Source: Clostridium rhizosphaerae (GTDB taxonomy: Bacteria; Bacillota; Clostridia; Clostridiales; Clostridiaceae). From it: a stretch of DNA of 64,000 nucleotides. Location: assembly GCF_016765585.1 (NCBI RefSeq), contig NZ_JAESWC010000008.1, positions 124,001 through 188,000 of the forward strand, read 5' to 3'. Both the position numbers and the translations under genes were made by a program. The notes below the pieces were generated by a model that was not told the origin of the DNA, searched no databases, and saw nothing but the letters and a program-made list of their open reading frames with translations. Of this stretch, positions 27,997 through 36,693 are shown in pieces. Position 1 is the first letter of the stretch. The number at the start of each line of letters is the position of its first letter.

Positions 27997-29895
27997 TTAA
28001 ATTTGCTTCATCGTAGGTTTTTTTATAAATAAAAGTACCCCAAATGCAATTAGTAGGAGGGCTCCTATTATCAAGTCATTGTTATTTAAAAACGCTCCAG
28101 TTTGAGGAAGCATACCATTTGTCTGAGCTATAGTATACTTGCTAAAATGAGTTGTTTCAAAGGTAAAGGTCTTAGTGTTCTTATCATAGCTTCCACCTAT
28201 AAGCTCCCACTGCTTAGTTGTTTCATTGTAGTAATATGCTCCAAGCTTTGTGGTATCCAAGTTCTTAACCTCATCACTGGTAAGTTTAACTGCTATCTTG
28301 GCCTTGCCGCTCTTAAAGTTATGTATATCCTTTATCTTAGTTCCATCCTGCATGTAGGTTCCCAAGCTGAAATCAAAGATTTTTCCAACATTCTTAAGTG
28401 AGTTTAATATAGGGTCATTAGTTATAATATTTTGCTTAATATTTACATAGGAGCCTTGTACAGTTCCTTCATAGTCCACTGCAGCAAATGGTAGTTCCAT
28501 AGTTACTTTGCTTGTATTCATCTTATAGCTTCCAGTGCCACTGTTTATAGCAGCTGCATCAAGCTTTGCTTCAACAGACTGCACATCAGCACCTAATAAA
28601 GGGGATACTTCGTTTACTTCATTCTTCACTATTTGTGCAGTATCAAGAATAACAGTTGCTGATTTGGTATTGCTGTCAATTTTAGTTGTAAATTTTTCTA
28701 CTACAGGTGGTTTCGCATCATCCACTACTGGTGATTTTCCATCATCTACTACAGGCGATTTCGTATCATCAACTACAGGTGGTTTTTCATCATCTATGGA
28801 TATATTAAAATACCCAAATCCGACTATTCCGGTTGCTACCAGGTGCTTATCGTCGTAAACTCGCACTCCTTTTAATGCATCTGAAACAACATACTTTTTA
28901 ACCAGGCTATCTCCCTCAAATTTTGAAATTACACCATCTTCATCTACCCAAAGATTACCGTTTATATCTTTATCATAATAGACGTCTTTACCTGTCATAT
29001 CAAATTCTTTCATAAGCTGAAGATTATCTCCAACTATTGCATATCTTTGTACGAATTCTTTGTCAAACCTCTCTGAACTATCAGTTTTTGTGATGTGACC
29101 GTCTACGATATTAATAGTATTATTGCTGCCTACATACATAGATCGTATAGTATAGCTAGTTGGTAAAGTAAATTCTTTTATTTGATTGTCTTTTGATACC
29201 CTATACAGCTTATTATCTGTTCCGGTTCCAAAGGATTTAAAGAACCATACATTCCCACCTTGATCTACCTGTAACCCATTAAAAGAATCAAAGTTGCTTC
29301 TCCCAGACTGCTGTAATATGCTAAATTCAAACTTAAAGCCCTTTTCATTATAAACTATGTGTCTTGTGTAATTGTCTTTTATTCTTGTAGAGTTAGGATA
29401 ATATTCAGGAATATTATATTCTGATCCTAAGAACCACATTGTACCAGTTTGATCTATTACTATTTTCTCAACATATGGATTACCAACTGGAGATTTAGGC
29501 ATATTTTTAACAAATTCCATCTTATAGGTATTTAAATCCACTTTATAAATAGGTTTATCTTCTTCTGTGTCCTGAATTACATATAAATTGTCATTGTATA
29601 CTCCGATATCATCGAGCCATCTCAAAAAGTTAAAATCTTCAGATATAATATGTTTTTGGTCTTTTTCTTCAACAAATAGTTTTAAGTTATTATCTACTAT
29701 GTTTACATTTTTAATAATAGTCTTGCCCTTGTGCTGAAGCGCAAAACCTATAGTTTCTTTTTTAACCTCTGTAAAGGTAGGTACTGTTGAATCAGCTTCC
29801 TCTGCTTTAACTTTTATATCCAACGTCTGAAACAGCATCGTTAAAAATAAAAGAACCATTAAAATTGAATTTCTTCTCTTTTTTTGTGTTTTCAT
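27997..29895 (-). CDS. Sortase-anchored (LPXTG) surface protein with a beta-propeller-like region
   Basis: 632 residues. A signal peptide spans about 1-31 (ending near IKVKAEE). Residues about 35-365 are short beta-rich repeats with GTMWFLG, GNVWFFK and GNLWVDE, like a Vgb/SMP-30 type propeller. A linker of PVVDD repeats lies near 370-395. A C-terminal beta domain of the kind found before clostridial surface anchors (LGAYYYNETTKQWELIGGSY, then THFSKYTI) comes next. The end is LPQTG at about 596-600, a hydrophobic helix and a KKPTMK tail, the sorting signal. The leader is a c-di-GMP-I riboswitch, so expression should follow the sessile/motile switch. Likely an adhesin or matrix protein; the ligand is unknown. 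Confidence 0.88.
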   Translation of the reverse strand: MKTQKKRRNSILMVLLFLTMLFQTLDIKVKAEEADSTVPTFTEVKKETIGFALQHKGKTIIKNVNIVDNNLKLFVEEKDQKHIISEDFNFLRWLDDIGVYNDNLYVIQDTEEDKPIYKVDLNTYKMEFVKNMPKSPVGNPYVEKIVIDQTGTMWFLGSEYNIPEYYPNSTRIKDNYTRHIVYNEKGFKFEFSILQQSGRSNFDSFNGLQVDQGGNVWFFKSFGTGTDNKLYRVSKDNQIKEFTLPTSYTIRSMYVGSNNTINIVDGHITKTDSSERFDKEFVQRYAIVGDNLQLMKEFDMTGKDVYYDKDINGNLWVDEDGVISKFEGDSLVKKYVVSDALKGVRVYDDKHLVATGIVGFGYFNISIDDEKPPVVDDTKSPVVDDGKSPVVDDAKPPVVEKFTTKIDSNTKSATVILDTAQIVKNEVNEVSPLLGADVQSVEAKLDAAAINSGTGSYKMNTSKVTMELPFAAVDYEGTVQGSYVNIKQNIITNDPILNSLKNVGKIFDFSLGTYMQDGTKIKDIHNFKSGKAKIAVKLTSDEVKNLDTTKLGAYYYNETTKQWELIGGSYDKNTKTFTFETTHFSKYTIAQTNGMLPQTGAFLNNNDLIIGALLLIAFGVLLFIKKPTMKQI

Positions 29896-29913
29896 TATTA
29901 TCCCCCTCTAATT

Positions 29914-30044
29914 TCCCATAGAAAGGTTCTAGTCAAAAAATAAAAAATAATCCTATTTAGGTGGCCCGGCTGTCATAGAATTGCTTCCTTAGACCCGCAG
30001 CTTTGCGTCTTTATTTTTCAATAAATTTGCCATTTTCTATGGGA
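29914..30044 (-). promoter_or_regulatory. Cyclic di-GMP-I (GEMM) riboswitch of the LPXTG gene
   Basis: On the minus strand the aptamer (about 30034 to 29960) reads TGGCAAA, GACGCAAAGC, GGGTCTAAGG, then ATGACAGCCGGGCCACC. These are the landmarks of the GEMM-I consensus. An exact 11-bp inverted repeat, 30034-30044 with 29914-29924, encloses the whole aptamer. Its 3' arm ends about 10 bases before the AGGGGG ribosome binding site. A T-rich stretch (29930-29950) follows the aptamer. Whether control is by termination, by this long-range stem, or both is not decided, nor is the direction (on or off). Confidence 0.9.
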
Positions 30045-30192
30045 TTTTGTTAAATTAATGAATATATTGTAATATTTTTACTAAACATGCAATATTATAT
30101 CATATTATTTGATAAAAATAAACACTATATAGAAAGCAAATTTTATATTACAAACTAGTGTATTCAAATTATTTCTATTTCGTTTCAATCTC

Positions 30193-30765
30193 AATCGCTT
30201 GCTAATGCACTTCCTGCAGGATGAGTAGGATCTATAAAGTTTACAGGGTCATTAGAACAATAGCTGTAAAGATGCTGTGTCCATGGCTCATATGGATTTC
30301 CGCTGTAGGTATCCTGAGTTAAGAATCTTCCTGTTATTGGGTTATAGAATCTAGAGTCCATGTAGTAAAGATTTGCTGATAGGTCGTGTACTGCTCCTGT
30401 GAATTTGGTAGTATTTTTGAATAAGGAGTCTCCTTTATCCGCTGTCTTGCCAAACTCGTCATAATCATAACCTTTTACAAGACTTCCCTCTGGATTAATT
30501 ATACTGCTTACGCTTCCTCTTATGTCATAGTTATAGAAGAAATATTTGTTAGCATAGTTTCCGTCAAGTCTCTTCGAAGCTATTATTTATTGCAGAGTAT
30601 TGTATATTAACATCTTGGAATATATTCCTGTATCACACTGCTTCTACACTAACATTCGTACTATCATTCAAACTTGTCCCCATTTTTATAATGTATGGGT
30701 GAGTCATAAATTCTGGCTGTATACGTTCCGTCGCTATTAAGAAAAATTTTTTCATTTTTTGTTCT
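30193..30765 (-). pseudogene. Remnant of an RHS-repeat protein gene
   Basis: Translated on the minus strand, about 30585 to 30193 gives an RHS core end: RLDGNYANKYFFYNYDIRGS, YDYDEFGKTADKGDSLFK, YYMDSRFYNPITGRFLTQD and YSYCSNDPVNFIDP, then a stop. About 30765 to 30700 encodes NSDGTYTARIYDSPIH, normally just upstream in such proteins, but in a frame closed by TGA and separated by stops. No start codon or N-terminal region remains. It is the 3' tail of a once large wall or toxin-type protein, now broken. Confidence 0.85.
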
Positions 30766-30787
30766 TTGGTCTATTATTTACATATAA

Positions 30788-30836
30788 AAATAAGATATAT
30801 CAAAATAAAGTTATCTTTTATCTTGATATATCCTAT
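30788..30836 (-). terminator. Terminator of the metallophosphoesterase gene
   Basis: Stem 30794-30803 with 30823-30832 (GATATATCAA/TTGATATATC), followed by T-rich sequence on the minus strand, immediately behind the stop. Confidence 0.75.
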
Positions 30837-31424
30837 TTAAAGCTCAACTATATAATATTGAAAAGCATTTATAATCTTTGTATTCTTATACTCATTAAAT
30901 CTTGGCTTCATGCCGTAATTTAAGTGAACATGACCATGAAAAAAATATCTTGGTGAATATTTATCCATAAGCTCTATAAAACACTTAAAACCTCGATGAC
31001 AGTTATCAGTATCATCTCCAATACCAAAGGCAGGAGCGTGAGAAACCAATATATCAAAGCCTTTATTAAACCAAAGCTTTGGCTTTAACTTAAATATTCT
31101 TTTTTTCATTTCTTTTTCATTATATTGATATTCCGCAAAACTATATCTATGACTGCCTCCAAGACCTAATATTCTTAATCCCTTATAGTTTACTAGTTTT
31201 CCATCAATGCACTCACAGCCTTCAGGAGGGTTGCTTATGTATCTTGTATCATGATTACCAGGCACATAGAATAAAGGTGCCTTAATCATGGTAACTAAAA
31301 AGGAAAGATATTCTGCCTTTAAGTCCCCGCAGGATATTATAAGGTCTATATTTTTAAACTTCTCAGGCTGAAAGTAATCCCATAGATAAGGATTTTCTTC
31401 ATCAGAAACTAAAAGTATTTTCAC
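30837..31424 (-). CDS. Calcineurin-like metallophosphoesterase
   Basis: 195 residues from a GTG at 31422-31424 with a GCAGGAG site six bases upstream; the frame stays open 15 codons further but without a good site. Metal-site blocks are visible: DE early in KILLVSDEENPY, CGDLKAEY, PGNHDTRY, VSHAP and HGHVHLNYG. It cuts a phosphoester of unknown identity in the cytoplasm; a phosphodiesterase for nucleotides is possible. The first block has SDEE where most relatives have SDxH, which may alter the first metal site. Confidence 0.85.
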   Translation of the reverse strand: MKILLVSDEENPYLWDYFQPEKFKNIDLIISCGDLKAEYLSFLVTMIKAPLFYVPGNHDTRYISNPPEGCECIDGKLVNYKGLRILGLGGSHRYSFAEYQYNEKEMKKRIFKLKPKLWFNKGFDILVSHAPAFGIGDDTDNCHRGFKCFIELMDKYSPRYFFHGHVHLNYGMKPRFNEYKNTKIINAFQYYIVEL

Positions 31425-31454
31425 GGCTAACTCCTGCCTTCTCTTTAGTAAATT

Positions 31455-31492
31455 ATATATACAATGCAAGAACTTTATTGCATTGTATATAT
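31455..31492 (-). terminator. Stem-loop after the membrane protein gene
   Basis: 15 perfect base pairs (31455-31469 with 31478-31492) begin right at the stop codon of the gene at 31493-32140. The following minus-strand sequence is only moderately T-rich, so termination may be partial. Confidence 0.6.
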
Positions 31493-32140
31493 CTATTTTC
31501 TCAGCTTAGAAAGTGCATAATCTATTGTTATAATCCAAAGTATATCTCCAAACAAAACTGTTGAAAATAAAGTAATACCGGAGGCTTCAAGTATAGTCTC
31601 GATAATAACTGCCGCAGACGAAGCAATTATCATTCTTACACCAAGCTTATTAATATTTTTATTTTCTATGAAAATTATTGCTGTAAACAAAAACAGTGTA
31701 TTTATTATCAGATAAATTCCATACTGTATATTTTTATTATTAAAATACATTATGTATCCTAGATTCCTGAATATCTCTATGTTAATGGAAAACTTGGATA
31801 TTAAAAATATGTAACATGGAAATAAGACACCTGATAAAATTAAACAATAATTAAACTTAATTTTATCATTTCTAAATAAAATATAAATCGCAGCTGAAGC
31901 CAATACTGGTATAGTCAATAGATTTAAAAATGCAAAAGGCTTTAACAAATATAAATTTTTAATATTCGCTGAAAATAATAAAATTATTAAAGCTGCATAC
32001 CTTAAGCTTACAAGTGATAATGCACTGAGGCTTAAAATTTTTATCTTTAATGGAGCAAACTTTAAGCTATAGCTTATCCCATAATAAAGTAATATAAATA
32101 CAAGCAATAACAAGGTTACATAAAAATAATATACGTTCAT
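31493..32140 (-). CDS. Integral membrane protein of unknown function
   Basis: 215 residues from an ATG with an AGGTGGA site six bases upstream. About seven hydrophobic segments fill nearly the whole chain (starting with YYFYVTLLLLVFILLYYGI), with short basic loops and a KLRK end. I recognise no motif or family. It stands between the lipid kinase and the metallophosphoesterase genes on the same strand and could share their transcript. A small-molecule transport or sensory role would be a guess. Confidence 0.7.
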   Translation of the reverse strand: MNVYYFYVTLLLLVFILLYYGISYSLKFAPLKIKILSLSALSLVSLRYAALIILLFSANIKNLYLLKPFAFLNLLTIPVLASAAIYILFRNDKIKFNYCLILSGVLFPCYIFLISKFSINIEIFRNLGYIMYFNNKNIQYGIYLIINTLFLFTAIIFIENKNINKLGVRMIIASSAAVIIETILEASGITLFSTVLFGDILWIITIDYALSKLRK

Positions 32141-32215
32141 ATACACTCCACCTAAATTGTTACTACTTATATTTATTATTTTTTTTAGACTTTTATTCTA
32201 TTTTTATATATAATT

Positions 32216-33106
32216 CTAATCGTTTAAGTAACCTAATACCTTAAGACCGCCCTTTACGCACTCAACAGTAAGAGGAAAATCCGGTCCTCTTTCCCCATCG
32301 ATATCTGTTACTATATCTTCATAACACTCAATATACATTTTATTTGTTTTAAAATATATTAAATTATGTGCATCCTCTTCTAAGTGCTCCCCTCGAAGCA
32401 TCTTAATTAAGAGAGCAACCATATCCTTTATTGTTCCTGCTTTTATAATTATAACATCTAAATACCCATCATCTACTTCTGCTTTATAAGCAAATTTTAA
32501 ATTTCCTGCGGTCTGACCGTTAAAAGCAAGCATCAAGTACATGTCGCCATCATACTCAATTTCCTTTGAAGAAACTTTTATTTTAAGCTTTTTAAAATTT
32601 GGAAGCTGTTCTATACCCTTAACGTAGTAAGCAAGCTTTCCCATTGTATTTTTTAATGTAACACTTGTTTTTTGAGAAATATCTGTAAAAAGACCTGTAC
32701 TTGCTACATTAACAAAATACTTATCATTAACCTTTCCAAGATCCACAGTTCTAGGTTGTGTATTCAATATTTGTTCACAGGCTCTTTCAACATCCTGTGG
32801 AATTCCTAAAAACTTAGCAAAGTCATTAGCTGTGCCCACGGGAAGTACAGCAATGGGAAGATTGATATTTAGAGCTTTCATATGATTAACTACATTATCT
32901 ACGGTACCGTCTCCACCAGCTACTAAAATATATTTATATGTATAATCAATATCTTCAAATGCTTTTGAAAGCTCATATTCAAAGCTTATTCTATAAGGCA
33001 CAATTGAGTAACCATGCCTTTGATGAATATCTACAATCTTATCTAGATCATTCACAATTGAATTTTCACCTGAAAAAGGATTATAAATAAATTTAACTTT
33101 GTTCAT
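32216..33106 (-). CDS. YegS/DgkB-type lipid kinase
   Basis: 296 residues, diacylglycerol kinase catalytic fold. The nucleotide-binding block is GGDGTVDNVVNHM near residue 63 and the conserved LPVGTANDFAKFLGIP follows near 90. The C-terminal beta-sandwich contains DGDMYLMLAFNGQ and DGYLDVIIIK. It phosphorylates a membrane lipid such as diacylglycerol; exact specificity is not visible. A GGGTGAAT site precedes the ATG. Confidence 0.9.
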   Translation of the reverse strand: MNKVKFIYNPFSGENSIVNDLDKIVDIHQRHGYSIVPYRISFEYELSKAFEDIDYTYKYILVAGGDGTVDNVVNHMKALNINLPIAVLPVGTANDFAKFLGIPQDVERACEQILNTQPRTVDLGKVNDKYFVNVASTGLFTDISQKTSVTLKNTMGKLAYYVKGIEQLPNFKKLKIKVSSKEIEYDGDMYLMLAFNGQTAGNLKFAYKAEVDDGYLDVIIIKAGTIKDMVALLIKMLRGEHLEEDAHNLIYFKTNKMYIECYEDIVTDIDGERGPDFPLTVECVKGGLKVLGYLND

Positions 33107-33162
33107 ACGACTTATTCACCCACTAACACCTTTATTTACACATACATTATATTACCAATGTA

Positions 33163-33201
33163 TAAAATCCACAAGAAATTTATAGAATTTCCTGTGGACT
33201 T
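33163..33201 (-). terminator. Terminator of the CBS protein gene
   Basis: A near-perfect 15-bp stem (33166-33180 with 33186-33200) and T residues on the minus strand, 18 bp past the stop. Confidence 0.75.
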
Positions 33202-33218
33202 TTAAAGTTTGTTTATGT

Positions 33219-33647
33219 CTACATCATAGGAGAACTTGGCTCTGATATTTCGCTTAGAGCTTCTTCTGCATTATCCTTGAGTTGCTGCTCAACTGCTAAA
33301 TCTCCAAGAGACACTATACCAACAATATTACTTTTATCAACTACAGGTAATCTTCTTATCTGTCTTTCGCTCATTATTCTTGCTGCATCATGCACATCCA
33401 TATCTGGATTTGCTAATACAGGATTAGAACTCATCACTTCTCTAACCTTTTGATTCTTTACGTTTTCTCCTTCTGCTACTGATCTAAGAGCAATATCTCT
33501 GTCAGTAATAATACCAATAACATTTTCACCATCACATACCGGAACCGAACCAATATTATGTTCCTTCATCATCTTTGCAGCCTGCTCAACAGAATCTTCA
33601 GCATTTAAAGTGGCAACATCTTTAGTCATTAAATCTTTAACTTTCAT
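33219..33647 (-). CDS. Stand-alone two-CBS-domain protein
   Basis: 142 residues made of a CBS pair: MTKDVATLNAEDSVEQAAKM (7-26) and MSSNPVLANPDMDVHDAARI, each ending in a GIITDRD or GIVSLGD block. Such proteins bind adenine nucleotides or S-adenosyl compounds and regulate partners. The C-terminal tail (EEALSEISEPSSPMM) is acidic and probably disordered. AAGGAGGGG is one of the strongest ribosome binding sites in the window, suggesting high expression. No partner is evident; similar small CBS proteins are often stress-induced. Confidence 0.88.
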   Translation of the reverse strand: MKVKDLMTKDVATLNAEDSVEQAAKMMKEHNIGSVPVCDGENVIGIITDRDIALRSVAEGENVKNQKVREVMSSNPVLANPDMDVHDAARIMSERQIRRLPVVDKSNIVGIVSLGDLAVEQQLKDNAEEALSEISEPSSPMM

Positions 33648-33745
33648 TAACGTCCCCTCCTTAAATTAAACAATTAGTCTTCCTATATAGTCTTAACTTA
33701 AAGAAAGAGATTTATTATAGGTATATGTATACTTAAATAGAAATT

Positions 33746-34429
33746 TTAAGCTTTAGTTTTACTGGTTTTATTATAAGACTTAAACATAAAAGATCCTCCA
33801 ATAGCAACTATTGCTACCAGTGCTAAAGGTATTATAAACTTTTTAGAAAATGGGTGATGCATATTTTGTCCTAAATATGAATATGCAAGCATTTCTGGAA
33901 ATGCTCCCAGCAACGAGGCAATAATAAAATCTTTATAACTTATTTTAGTTAGTCCTGCAGCATAGCTTAATGGATCATATGGAAATAGTGTGGATATTCT
34001 CATTAAAAACATTATTTTAAACCCATGAGTTTCAATATTATCATCAAGCTTTAAAAGTTTTCCTTTAGTTATCTTAGATACAAATGGCTTTCCTAAACGT
34101 TTTGCAAGAAAAAATGCTAAGGTTCCAGAGAAATAGAGTCCAAGCATTGTAAGTATAAAACCTTTAATAGGTCCAAATATATTTCCAGCAAGTACTGTAA
34201 AAGGAAGAGCCGGGAAAAACACTATTATTGGTTTTAAAGAATATATTATCAACAGCACTAAAAAGGCTAAAGGTCCAAAGCTGATTATGTAGTTTCTTAA
34301 AGCTTTAAAATTAATATATCTAAAAACAAATCTTAAGTGCCTTTGATACCTTAAAAGAAAATAAATAAAAAGAAAAGAAATACATATTATAAGTATAGCT
34401 TTAATTATGTTTTTCGTTTTATTCTTCAT
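33746..34429 (-). CDS. TVP38/TMEM64 family membrane protein
   Basis: 227 residues, about six helices, with the VTT (SNARE-associated) domain at about 70-190. Family blocks: FPALPFTVLAGNIFGPIKGF, GTLAFFLAKRLG and FPYDPLSYAAGLT near residue 150. The family is related to DedA and is thought to act in lipid movement or membrane homeostasis. Its neighbours pssA and the lipid kinase fit that. An AAGGGG site precedes the ATG. Confidence 0.87.
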   Translation of the reverse strand: MKNKTKNIIKAILIICISFLFIYFLLRYQRHLRFVFRYINFKALRNYIISFGPLAFLVLLIIYSLKPIIVFFPALPFTVLAGNIFGPIKGFILTMLGLYFSGTLAFFLAKRLGKPFVSKITKGKLLKLDDNIETHGFKIMFLMRISTLFPYDPLSYAAGLTKISYKDFIIASLLGAFPEMLAYSYLGQNMHHPFSKKFIIPLALVAIVAIGGSFMFKSYNKTSKTKA

Positions 34430-34632
34430 TTTTTAACCCCTTACATTTTGTATAATTAATGATATCATTTAAATTAGTTTACAGCTACTGCTTTGAAAAA
34501 AATAAACTTAATTTTTTTTACTATTAACCATTTACTAAATCTATGTTATAATATATTGTATTAATTTAAAGCTGATTTTATATTGGTAATTTATGCAAGA
34601 CGGAATTATATTATTTTTAGGAGGAATTTTAA

Positions 34633-35148
34633 ATGTCAAAGAAAAACGCTGTGCCTAATATATTTACTTTTGCTAATTTGGCCTGTGGCGTGTTATCATT
34701 ACTTATGACTTTTAATTCAAATTATAGATGGGCATGTCTGTTTATAATTATTGCGGGATTAATAGACAGATATGATGGCAGGGTAGCAAGATTCTTACAA
34801 GTATCAAGCGATATAGGAAAAGAGCTCGATTCTTTAGCTGATTTAGTATCTTTCGGAGTTGCGCCATCTATACTTATGTTTAATTTATATGATTATACTC
34901 ACTTGGGACTTATCGGCTATATGCTAGTTTTAGTATTTCCTATTGCAGGTGCTTATCGTCTTGCCAGATACAATTCTATGCCTTTCAACAATGTATTTAC
35001 AGGCATTCCGATAACCATTGCAGGAACTTTTCTTGCTCTGTTTGCTTTACTAACTCTAAATTATAAAACAAATTTATCAGTTTCGATAGTTCTTGTAGTT
35101 ATGTTATCCTACTTAATGATAAGTAAATTAAGATTTAAAAAGGTGTGA
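34633..35148 (+). CDS. pssA: CDP-diacylglycerol-serine O-phosphatidyltransferase
   Basis: 171 residues with several membrane helices. The CDP-alcohol phosphotransferase signature is complete: DGRVAR (residues about 54-59), then Gly, Asp and Asp at the D-G-x2-A-R-x8-G-x3-D-x3-D spacing (ending KELDSLAD). Start and size match the Gram-positive PssA subfamily, which makes phosphatidylserine at the membrane. An AGGAGGAA site fixes the ATG. The phosphatidylserine decarboxylase gene is not in the window. Confidence 0.9.
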   Translation: MSKKNAVPNIFTFANLACGVLSLLMTFNSNYRWACLFIIIAGLIDRYDGRVARFLQVSSDIGKELDSLADLVSFGVAPSILMFNLYDYTHLGLIGYMLVLVFPIAGAYRLARYNSMPFNNVFTGIPITIAGTFLALFALLTLNYKTNLSVSIVLVVMLSYLMISKLRFKKV

Positions 35149-35167
35149 GATTTTTCCTCACACCTTT
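35139..35167. terminator. Bidirectional terminator between pssA and the 112-residue gene
   Basis: AAAGGTGTGAG (35139-35149) pairs with CTCACACCTTT (35157-35167). It overlaps the stop codons of both convergent genes. Confidence 0.8.
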
Positions 35168-35504
35168 AACTTTTTAACTCATCAAATTTAATTTCATCAT
35201 CTATTTCTGTTAGAATGTGATTAGAATTTACTTTTCCTTTAATAATTTCAGACTTTATCTCACAATACTCCATATAATTACAAGATGCCTTTTCAAGCGT
35301 AACTATTAAATCATCTATTATATCTCCGAGTTTATCTGACCTTTTAAGAGCATCTCTTATTTCCTCTTTTCTTGCTAAAGCAATCTTATTAAGTTCATCA
35401 GCTCCTCCAATTAGAAGTCTATAAGAACTTACAAGCTTACCAAGCAAATCTGCCAAATTATTTATATCCACGTAATATGTTTCGATAAGTTTCCTTCCGC
35501 TCAA
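35166..35504 (-). CDS. Small hypothetical helical protein
   Basis: 112 residues starting at a TTG with AGGTGA just upstream. Mostly charged and helical (DINNLADLLGKLVSSYRLL; KEEIRDALKRSDKLGDIIDD), with likely coiled-coil pairing and one central Cys. No signal peptide or membrane segment. I do not recognise the family. It lies 73 bp after the cation exchanger gene and may be transcribed with it. Confidence 0.65.
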   Translation of the reverse strand: MSGRKLIETYYVDINNLADLLGKLVSSYRLLIGGADELNKIALARKEEIRDALKRSDKLGDIIDDLIVTLEKASCNYMEYCEIKSEIIKGKVNSNHILTEIDDEIKFDELKS

Positions 35505-35577
35505 TTAATCACCTAAAAAGAATTAATATCATAACTATTTATATTATATGCCTTGATATTTTATTACATATAGAGCT

Positions 35578-36621
35578 TTAAGCTATATAATAATATCCAA
35601 GCGTTATCATAATATATATGGCTATAAGTATTGCCCCTTCAAACCAATAGGTTTTCCCATCCTGAAACACAAAGTATGACATACCAACTCCAATAAGTCC
35701 AATAATTATTTGGAAGTTAGTAAATATTAAATTCATTGGAGATATTGTAAAGTAAGAAAAAATCATTAGTATTGGAGTTACAAATAGTGATATTTGTATG
35801 CTGGATCCTATTGCTATCTCAAGGCTTAGGTTTACTTTATTTTTTAAAGCACACATTATAGCCGAAACATTTTCGCCAATATTTCCTAGTATAGGAATAA
35901 GAATAATTCCTAAAAATTCTTGAGAAATATTATAAGTATCTACCACTCCTTTAATATTTACTATTAGTTTTTCGCTCAAAAAATACAATATTACTGAGCA
36001 TATAATTATACCTATGAATATAAATTTCATTTCTCTTGGCTTTGTACTCACTTCTTCACTAGACTCACTCACTACAAACAAATTCCCATGAGTATAGAGG
36101 GAAAATACAAGTCCTAATATATATACTAAAATAAGTACGACAGCGACTTTAAGACTGATAGAAATCATAGCTCCTTTAGTAAGTGCAGCATATCTGTTTA
36201 AAGAAGCCAAAACTACTATGGCTGACATAGCCAAAAGCAGCATATTAAAATTAGTCCTTGCAACTAGCTTATTAAAATTTTGGTCCTTATACTTAATTCC
36301 TCCAAAAAATATGGAAACGCCAAGAACTAAAAGCATATTGCTTATTATAGAGCCTATAAGTGCAGATTTTACCATTGGAAGCATTCCAAGCTGAATAGAC
36401 CAAATTCCCATCATAAGCTCTGGAAGGTTACCTACTGTGGCCGCAATAAGACCGCCCTTCTTATCACCTATATATTCAGAAATATCTGAAGTGAATTCAC
36501 CTAATAGAATAGCCAGTGGAATAACTGCAGCAGAATAAATTATAGTATTAATAAGACTTGATGAGGTACTTATAAAAGTTAATACAAAGGATAGAGCACC
36601 AAAAAAATAAATTTTCTTCAT
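35578..36621 (-). CDS. Calcium/cation:proton antiporter (CaCA/CAX family)
   Basis: 347 residues with about eleven helices in two homologous halves. The alpha-repeat motifs are visible: GGLIAATVGNLPELMMG (about 57-73) in the first half and ILGNIGENVSAIMCALKN in the second, each with the acidic ion-binding residue (Glu in LPE and GEN). It should export Ca2+ or a similar cation in exchange for protons. The ribosome binding site is buried in a hairpin (see 36628-36683). Confidence 0.9.
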   Translation of the reverse strand: MKKIYFFGALSFVLTFISTSSSLINTIIYSAAVIPLAILLGEFTSDISEYIGDKKGGLIAATVGNLPELMMGIWSIQLGMLPMVKSALIGSIISNMLLVLGVSIFFGGIKYKDQNFNKLVARTNFNMLLLAMSAIVVLASLNRYAALTKGAMISISLKVAVVLILVYILGLVFSLYTHGNLFVVSESSEEVSTKPREMKFIFIGIIICSVILYFLSEKLIVNIKGVVDTYNISQEFLGIILIPILGNIGENVSAIMCALKNKVNLSLEIAIGSSIQISLFVTPILMIFSYFTISPMNLIFTNFQIIIGLIGVGMSYFVFQDGKTYWFEGAILIAIYIMITLGYYYIA

Positions 36622-36627
36622 AAAAAT

Positions 36628-36683
36628 AACACCTTATTTATCTTAGTCTCTTTACTAGACTATTCAAAAATAAATAAAGTGTT
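36628..36683 (-). promoter_or_regulatory. Hairpin hiding the ribosome binding site of the cation exchanger gene
   Basis: On the minus strand 36670-36683 pairs with 36628-36641 (14 positions, one mismatch). An inner stem AGTCT/AGACT lies near 36644-36660. The 3' arm contains AAGGTG, the only good ribosome binding site, six bases before the ATG. It starts 10 bp past the sdaAA stop and is followed by five T, so it could act as a terminator for sdaAB-sdaAA, as a translation gate, or both. Confidence 0.6.
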
Positions 36684-36693
36684 ACCTGTAAAA

